In this document: positions 59,444 to 64,000 of the stretch, piece after piece | Layout of the letters: each line of letters opens with the position of its first letter | How positions within the stretch are numbered: position 1 is the first letter of the stretch | DNA from: Pedobacter borealis DSM 19626 | GTDB taxonomy: Bacteria > Bacteroidota > Bacteroidia > Sphingobacteriales > Sphingobacteriaceae | Length of the DNA stretch: 64,000 nt | Reading direction: 5' to 3' | Assembly: GCF_000708285.2 (NCBI RefSeq) | Contig: NZ_JAUG01000014.1 | Coordinates: 1-64,000 of the forward strand | Position numbers and translations under genes: made by a program | The notes under the pieces: generated by a model | Told to the model about the DNA's origin: nothing | The model's database searches: none | Seen by the model: the letters and a program-made list of their open reading frames with translations, nothing else

Positions 59444-61057
59444 ATGAATAAGAGTAGAATTTTCAGCGCGCTGTTAAGTGTTGCGCTTGTGAGTGCAGTA
59501 CCAACTTTAGCCAGTGCACAAAAAGCCAATTGGCAAAATCTTGATCTTAAAAGTGATAGTACCTTCGGAATCAGTACCGAAAAAGCATATAAGGAACTTT
59601 TAAAAGGTAAAAAGTCTGTTAAAGTTATCGTAGCGGTTAATGATGGTGGCGTAGAAGCAACCCATGAAGACTTAAAACGAATTATGTGGGTAAATACCAA
59701 GGAGATAGCAGGCAATGGCAAGGACGATGATAAGAATGGTTATATCGACGATATAAATGGCTGGAACTTTATTGGCGGTCCTAAAGAATCTGTAAACTTC
59801 GAAACTTTAGAATTGACCCGTTTGGTTCGTCGCGATCAGACCCGTTTTGCCAATACCACTGATGCAAATGTAGCGGAAAAAGATAAAAAGGATTTCGAAG
59901 TTTTTAAAGCAGAAAGAGCCGATTTAGAAAAACAATTGGCAGAAGCAAGGGAAAATCTAGCAGGTATTACCGGTTTTAAAACAGCTTTAGATGCTGTAGT
60001 AAAGAAAATCGGCAAAGAAAACCCAACCGTAGAAGATTTTAAAAACTTCAAACCTTCTACAGAGGTTGAAGGCAGGATCCAAAATATACTGAGCCAGCAA
60101 TTAGAAAAAGGCAGCTTCAAAGATTTTTACGAAGATCAGATTGTGGAAGGACTGGATTACTATACACGTCAGGCCAATTACAATTTAAACCTTGATTACG
60201 ATCCACGTGCAATAGTTGGCGATGACCCGAACAATGTTAAGGAGAAATTTTATGGCAATAACGACGTAGCAGGTCCTGATGCGATGCACGGTACACACGT
60301 AGCTGGTATCATTGCGGCTGATAGAACCAACAAACTTGGTATTTTAGGTGTAGCGGATAACGTTGCCATTATGGGTGTTCGTTGTACACCAAATGGTGAT
60401 GAAAGAGATAAAGATGTTGCTAATGCTATTCGTTACGCTGTTGATAACGGTGCAAAAGTAATCAATATGAGTTTTGGCAAGCCTTATAGCTGGGACAAAG
60501 CCATCGTTAATGAGGCTATGAAATATGCGGTATCTAAAGATGTATTGATCGTTCAGGCAGCGGGTAACGAAAACAAAAATATCGATGTAGAAAATAATTT
60601 CCCAAACCACAAAGATTTAGATGAGAAAACTATTGCATCGTGGATTACCGTTGGTGCTTCAGGCCCTAAAGATGATGAAACACTAAAAGCTAGTTTCTCT
60701 AATTTCGGCAAAACCCAGGTAGATGTTTTTGCTCCAGGCGTTCAGATTTATTCTACTGTACCGGGTTCTAAATACAAAAATTTAGATGGAACCAGTATGG
60801 CCTCTCCTGTTGTGGCTGGCTTAGCAGGATTAATCCGTTCTTATTATCCTAAATTAACTGCGGCACAGGTAAAAGAAATCATCGTTAAATCGGTTACCAA
60901 AGTTAACCATAACGTACAGTATGCTAAAGGCGAAGAACCTGGTGCAGAAAAAGTTTCTATCCCATTCTCTGATCTTTGTATCAGTGGCGGAATTGTTAAC
61001 ACTTACAATGCATTAAAGCTAGCGGCAACCTACTCGGGTAAGGCAGTTGCTAAATAA
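59444..61057 (+). CDS. Secreted subtilisin-like serine peptidase (S8)
   Basis: This 537-residue peptidase has a signal peptide (LLSVALVSAVPTLASAQ). The triad is Asp67 (VAVNDGGVEATHEDL), His282 (AMHGTHVAGII) and Ser451 (LDGTSMASPVVAGL), with the oxyanion Asn375 (AAGNENKN). More than 200 residues separate Asp and His, far more than in subtilisin; residues ~115-270 form a charged helical insertion. No C-terminal secretion domain is visible, so it is probably periplasmic or membrane-associated. It is a single-gene unit. Confidence 0.9.
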   Translation: MNKSRIFSALLSVALVSAVPTLASAQKANWQNLDLKSDSTFGISTEKAYKELLKGKKSVKVIVAVNDGGVEATHEDLKRIMWVNTKEIAGNGKDDDKNGYIDDINGWNFIGGPKESVNFETLELTRLVRRDQTRFANTTDANVAEKDKKDFEVFKAERADLEKQLAEARENLAGITGFKTALDAVVKKIGKENPTVEDFKNFKPSTEVEGRIQNILSQQLEKGSFKDFYEDQIVEGLDYYTRQANYNLNLDYDPRAIVGDDPNNVKEKFYGNNDVAGPDAMHGTHVAGIIAADRTNKLGILGVADNVAIMGVRCTPNGDERDKDVANAIRYAVDNGAKVINMSFGKPYSWDKAIVNEAMKYAVSKDVLIVQAAGNENKNIDVENNFPNHKDLDEKTIASWITVGASGPKDDETLKASFSNFGKTQVDVFAPGVQIYSTVPGSKYKNLDGTSMASPVVAGLAGLIRSYYPKLTAAQVKEIIVKSVTKVNHNVQYAKGEEPGAEKVSIPFSDLCISGGIVNTYNALKLAATYSGKAVAK

Positions 61058-61061
61058 TTTT

Positions 61062-61297
61062 CTGTCATTCTGAGCGAAAGCGAAGAATCTTCAAACTGTT
61101 ACCCTTAACAAGATAAATAAACAAAAAATGCGTCCCAATGTAAAATCTGGACGCATTTTTTGTTTATTTGAATGATTGTCATTACAAAGCACGTAAATCC
61201 AAAGCAATAAGATTATCTTCGATTAGCACTTCGTAATTCCAAATCAAGTTCAGTTATCTATCTAAGTAAAGATCCTTCGACTACGCTCAGGATGACA
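61062..61297. repeat. Family A repeat arms around a bidirectional terminator
   Basis: CTGTCATTCTGAGCGAAAGCGAAGAATCTTC (61062 onward) and AGATCCTTCGACTACGCTCAGGATGACA (ending 61297) are imperfect inverted arms enclosing about 175 bp, which include the terminator at 61119-61165. Confidence 0.65.
61119..61165. terminator. Bidirectional terminator between convergent genes
   Basis: AAACAAAAAATGCGTCC and GGACGCATTTTTTGTTT form a 17-bp perfect stem with A/T tracts on both sides. It ends the subtilase gene and the converging xanthine-dehydrogenase remnant. Confidence 0.8.
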
Positions 61298-61332
61298 AAC
61301 CGCGTTTGGAATTAAACTAAAAGACAACTTAA

Positions 61333-62070
61333 CTAAGTCAATATCTTATCCGGCGTTATCGGCAATGTCCTGATCCTCTTTCCAGTAGCATTAAAAACAG
61401 CATTGGCTACAGCAGCAGAAAAACCGATCAATGCAATTTCACCCATTCCTTTTGCACCCATTGGATTGATATGAGGATCAGGTTTATTGATAAAATTCAC
61501 ATCAATTTCTGGTGCGTCGGCATTTACCGGAACATGGTAATCGGCAAAATTATTATTGATGTATCTTCCATAACGGTGGTCGATAACCGATTCTTCGGTT
61601 AAAGCCATGCCAATACCGCCAACAGCACCGCCTAGCATCTGGCTTCGGGCCGTTTTTGGACTTACAATGGTACCGGAATCGCCTACAGAAACGATTTTAC
61701 TCACTTTTACTACGCCTGTAAGCGCATGAACCTTTACCTGCACAAAGTGAATGGAGAACGAATACATGGAGTAATTATCCCTTTCCTTTCCGCCTTGACT
61801 TTCTTTGGTTACTTCTATTTGCGGAAGATTATTCTTTTTTAAAACATCAACAAAATTAGCCGTTGCATCCATATTCGAATTTGCAGCCAGTTCCGCAATC
61901 GCAGATTTTAATGCCACACAAACATCATTCACCGCCGAACCTACTGTAGATAATGTAGCCGAACCGCCCTGACTAGTACCACCGGCCAGGAATTTGGCAT
62001 TTTTATCTTTTACCAATAAGGCAATTGCTGATTTTGCCGTGGTTGTTCTTAAATATTGAAAATTGATCAT
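61333..62070 (-). pseudogene. Xanthine dehydrogenase remnant: FAD-subunit start fused to Mo-subunit end
   Basis: The first ~32 residues (MINFQYLRTTTAKSAIALLV...AKFLAGGT) match the start of the FAD-binding medium subunit (YagS type). The rest, from SQGGSATLSTVGSAV on, matches the C-terminal end of the molybdopterin large subunit (YagR type), including SPKTARSQMLGGAVGGIGMAL and NPMGAKGMGEIALIG. So most of one gene and the front of the next are missing, joined in frame near 61974. Neither FAD binding nor a full molybdenum site is possible. Overlap with the Fe-S gene (ATGA) is retained from the intact operon. Confidence 0.88.
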
Positions 62071-62691
62071 ACCGTTTCACCCCCTTCCTCAACCTCAATA
62101 ATTGCATCAACTATATTAAGATAAGCAACACATCTACAGATATTTCCACTCATATATTCGCTTATTTCTGCTCTCGAACCCGTATGCCCTTCGCGTACAC
62201 AGGCCACTGCCGACATAATCTGACCAGGCGTGCAGTAACCACATTGAAAACCATCATGTTTGATAAATGCAGCCTGCATAGGATGTAAAGTTTCGCCGTT
62301 GGCCAAACCTTCAATCGTAGTGATTTTCTTTCCCTCATTCATCACGGCTAAACTCAGACAGAAATTTATCCTTTGTCCATCAACATGAACGGTGCAAGCA
62401 CCACACTGGCCATGGTCGCATCCTTTTTTAGTCCCCGTTAGGTGTAATTCTTCACGCAAATAATCTAAAAGCGTTACCCTGGGCTCAACCGTAGTTTGAT
62501 ATGCTTTATTATTTACTGTAAGTTTTACTGGGATTTTCTCGAAAAGTTGAGCGAAACATTCATCGGCATTACTTTCTGCTACTTTAACCGCAACGCCAGG
62601 CGTTAGTGCAATGGCTGTAATTACCGAACTTTTTTTTGAGGAAATCGCGCCTGCTATCACCCTAATTTGGTTTCTGATCGGAAGATTTCAT
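62067..62691 (-). pseudogene. Xanthine dehydrogenase 2Fe-2S subunit (YagT type), broken N-terminus
   Basis: From about residue 40 the protein is a normal two-[2Fe-2S] subunit: GCDHGQCGACTVHVDG for the plant-type cluster, CGYCTPGQ and NICRCVAY for the second. Upstream, a Tat signal can be read as MKSSDQKPN-stop-GDSRRDFLKK from ATG 62691, with an in-frame TAG at 62664-62662 and a frameshift at T8 (62630-62637; one extra base), after which SSVITAIALTPGVAV continues. A GTG at 62660 would restart downstream but without the Tat motif. The subunit thus has a nonsense and a frameshift mutation and would not be exported. Confidence 0.82.
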
Positions 62692-62865
62692 AATTGGATG
62701 TTTAGATATTGGGATGTACTCCTAAGTTCGCTATTCTAAAGTTCAGAATGTAGCAATTCGGAAATTTAGAATTATTCTATCATTAGTATTTTTATATAAC
62801 TCATTAGAAATAAAACATTAACAAAATAATTTCCAAAATGTTCAACCAATTTATACTTTTATAAC

Positions 62866-63516
62866 ATGGACAACGTAAAACCACTACCCGATTTATCAGC
62901 AGAAGAACAACGTGTTTTAGGCGCATTAATAGAAAAAAGCCGCACCACGCCCGATTATTACCCAATGACTTTGAACAGTTTAACTGCTGCCTGCAACCAG
63001 AAAAGCTCAAGAAATCCAGTGGTAAATTACGATGAAGAAACCATAACTTTAACACTAAATCAACTTAAAATAAAAGGTTTAATCTCCACTGCCACAGGAG
63101 GATCAAGCCGCGCAACTAAATACAAACATAATCTGGCTATTGTTTATCCTTTATTGCCTTCGGAGTTGGCCATTATTTGTTTATTGCTTTTACGCGGACC
63201 ACTAACGCCTGGTGAAATCAATAGCAATTCGGGAAGATTGTATGAATTTGAAAGCATAGAAGAAGTCTTAGAACAGCTTCAGAAACTATCAGATGAAGAA
63301 CCAGCATTTGTAAAACAACTGGCAAAAAAAGCTGGACAAAAAGAAGCCCGTTTTGTTCATCTTTTAGGCGAACAGGCCGAAACCACTTCAGAACCTGAAA
63401 CCGAAACAATAAGCGCCCCGCAATTTGATTCTACAGAACTGGAAAGCAGAATAGAGAAACTAGAACTGGAAATTGAAGAATTGAAAGAGCTCGTTAATTT
63501 ATTGATGGATAAGTAA
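62866..63516 (+). CDS. YceH family (DUF480) protein
   Basis: This 216-residue protein has the DUF480 signature LSAEEQRVLGALIEKSRTTP (~10-29) and YPMTLNSLTAACNQKSSRNP (~32-51), two winged-helix-like repeats, then a C-terminal coiled coil (ELESRIEKLELEIEELKELV). The function of YceH is unknown. It is a single gene. Confidence 0.92.
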   Translation: MDNVKPLPDLSAEEQRVLGALIEKSRTTPDYYPMTLNSLTAACNQKSSRNPVVNYDEETITLTLNQLKIKGLISTATGGSSRATKYKHNLAIVYPLLPSELAIICLLLLRGPLTPGEINSNSGRLYEFESIEEVLEQLQKLSDEEPAFVKQLAKKAGQKEARFVHLLGEQAETTSEPETETISAPQFDSTELESRIEKLELEIEELKELVNLLMDK

Positions 63517-63570
63517 TGGGTTCATTTGTTCATTAGGCATTGGTTTCTAACCCATTGGCATAACCCAAAG

Positions 63571-63763
63571 TGATTGTCGGTCTGAGCGTAGTCGAAGATT
63601 CTTGCAAATTAAATTTTCCGTGCCTCTGTGTCTCCGTGGCAAAAAACGAGTGTCTTAGCGAAACGCTAAGACTAGTAAGCATTTTTAAGCGATCGTCATT
63701 CCCACGCAGGTGGGAATCTTAAAGCTTATTGCATTACGATTCCCAATCAAGTTGGGAATGACG
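63571..63763. repeat. Mixed repeats: family A half, family E hairpin, family F element
   Basis: In order: TGTCGGTCTGAGCGTAGTCGAAGATTCTT (half of family A), TGTCTTAGCG-AAA-CGCTAAGACT (63651-63672, family E), and CGTCATTCCCACGCAGGTGGGAATCTT...GATTCCCAATCAAGTTGGGAATGACG (63694-63763, family F). They fill the gap between the converging YceH and fabF genes. Confidence 0.7.
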
Positions 63764-63783
63764 CACCGGTTCACAACAAATCT

Positions 63784-63819
63784 AAAATAAAAAAGTGCCC
63801 GGCGATTAACCAGGCACAT
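63784..63819 (-). terminator. Rho-independent terminator of fabF
   Basis: On the minus strand GTGCCTGG...CCGGGCAC is followed by TTTTTTATTTT, 25 bp after the fabF stop. Confidence 0.75.
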
Positions 63820-63843
63820 TATAATGTAATCTATAAAACCTGA

Positions 63844-64000
63844 TTAAGCTTCATACTTTTTAAAAATCGTGCTCGCGGTATGTCCACCGAAACCAAAAGT
63901 GTTATTTAAAACATAATTGATTTCCTTTTTAATACTTTCTCCTAACACAAAATTCAATCCTTTTGGAATGTTTTCGTCCAGATTTTTGGTATTAATAGTA
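63844..64000 (-). CDS. fabF: 3-oxoacyl-ACP synthase II, C-terminal part at window edge
   Basis: Only the last 51 codons are in the window. They read ...NYVLNNTFGFGGHTASTIFK then KYEA and stop at 63846-63844. The NxxFGFGGxxA(S) segment is the conserved glycine-rich end of KAS II enzymes, and INTKNLDENIPKGLNFVLGE fits the preceding region. The condensing-enzyme Cys and His lie outside the window. Confidence 0.85.
   Translation of the reverse strand, partial: TINTKNLDENIPKGLNFVLGESIKKEINYVLNNTFGFGGHTASTIFKKYEA

Overview
The window looks like a chromosome segment from a low-GC Bacteroidota, most likely Sphingobacteriaceae and Pedobacter-like. The support is a SusC/SusD pair, several promoters of the Bacteroidota type (TAnnTTTG, some with an upstream TTTG), many lipoproteins and outer-membrane barrels, and housekeeping genes of Bacteroidota type. 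No rRNA operon, CRISPR array or prophage is visible. The placement comes from reading the sequence, not from a database search.

Layout. 0-4 kb: the end of an IS200-like element that cuts a phosphoesterase gene, a DUF763 gene and a degenerate DEAD-box protein. 4-8.5 kb: a 53-residue gene, a tRNA-like sequence, an LD-carboxypeptidase, a YoeB-type toxin-antitoxin pair, a conserved unknown protein and a small heat shock protein. 8.5-19.6 kb: metabolic genes (thioesterase, GlcD-like oxidase, folB, glutaryl-CoA dehydrogenase, lysA, lysC, phosphosugar mutase) and a PIN toxin-antitoxin pair. Two tiny membrane-protein genes fill the whole gap between lysC and lysA on the opposite strand. 19.6-25.1 kb: a copper/cytochrome locus (MbnP-like and MbnH-like proteins, a CDICGC outer-membrane protein, YHS protein, SCO protein, cytochrome c), followed by the RNase P RNA. 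25.7-36.5 kb: PPK2, penicillin-binding protein 1A, a peptidase/beta-propeller/barrel protein, a LexA-like self-cleaving regulator beside a GIY-YIG protein, and bioF-bioD. 36.7-46.5 kb: a SusC-SusD-DUF5689 operon with metallophosphoesterase, glycerophosphodiesterase (frameshifted) and SGNH hydrolase genes downstream, which suggests uptake of a phosphodiester substrate. 48-57.5 kb: a polyphosphate-glucokinase-like ROK kinase, gnd, zwf, pgl, then ppk1-ppx and a Lys/Ala-rich protein. 57.6-64 kb: YajQ, GNAT, DUF4142, a subtilase, a decaying xanthine-dehydrogenase locus, YceH and the 3' end of fabF.

The intergenic regions are full of palindromic repeats. Several families share the same outer arms (GTCAy ... 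rTGAC) around different inner stems, and most sit where genes converge. The strongest leads are the copper locus, the phosphodiester Sus locus, the polyphosphate/pentose-phosphate neighbourhood, the overlapping palindromic gene ends around lysA/lysC, the repeat family with its MITE-like 395-bp element, and the multiply broken xanthine-dehydrogenase genes.
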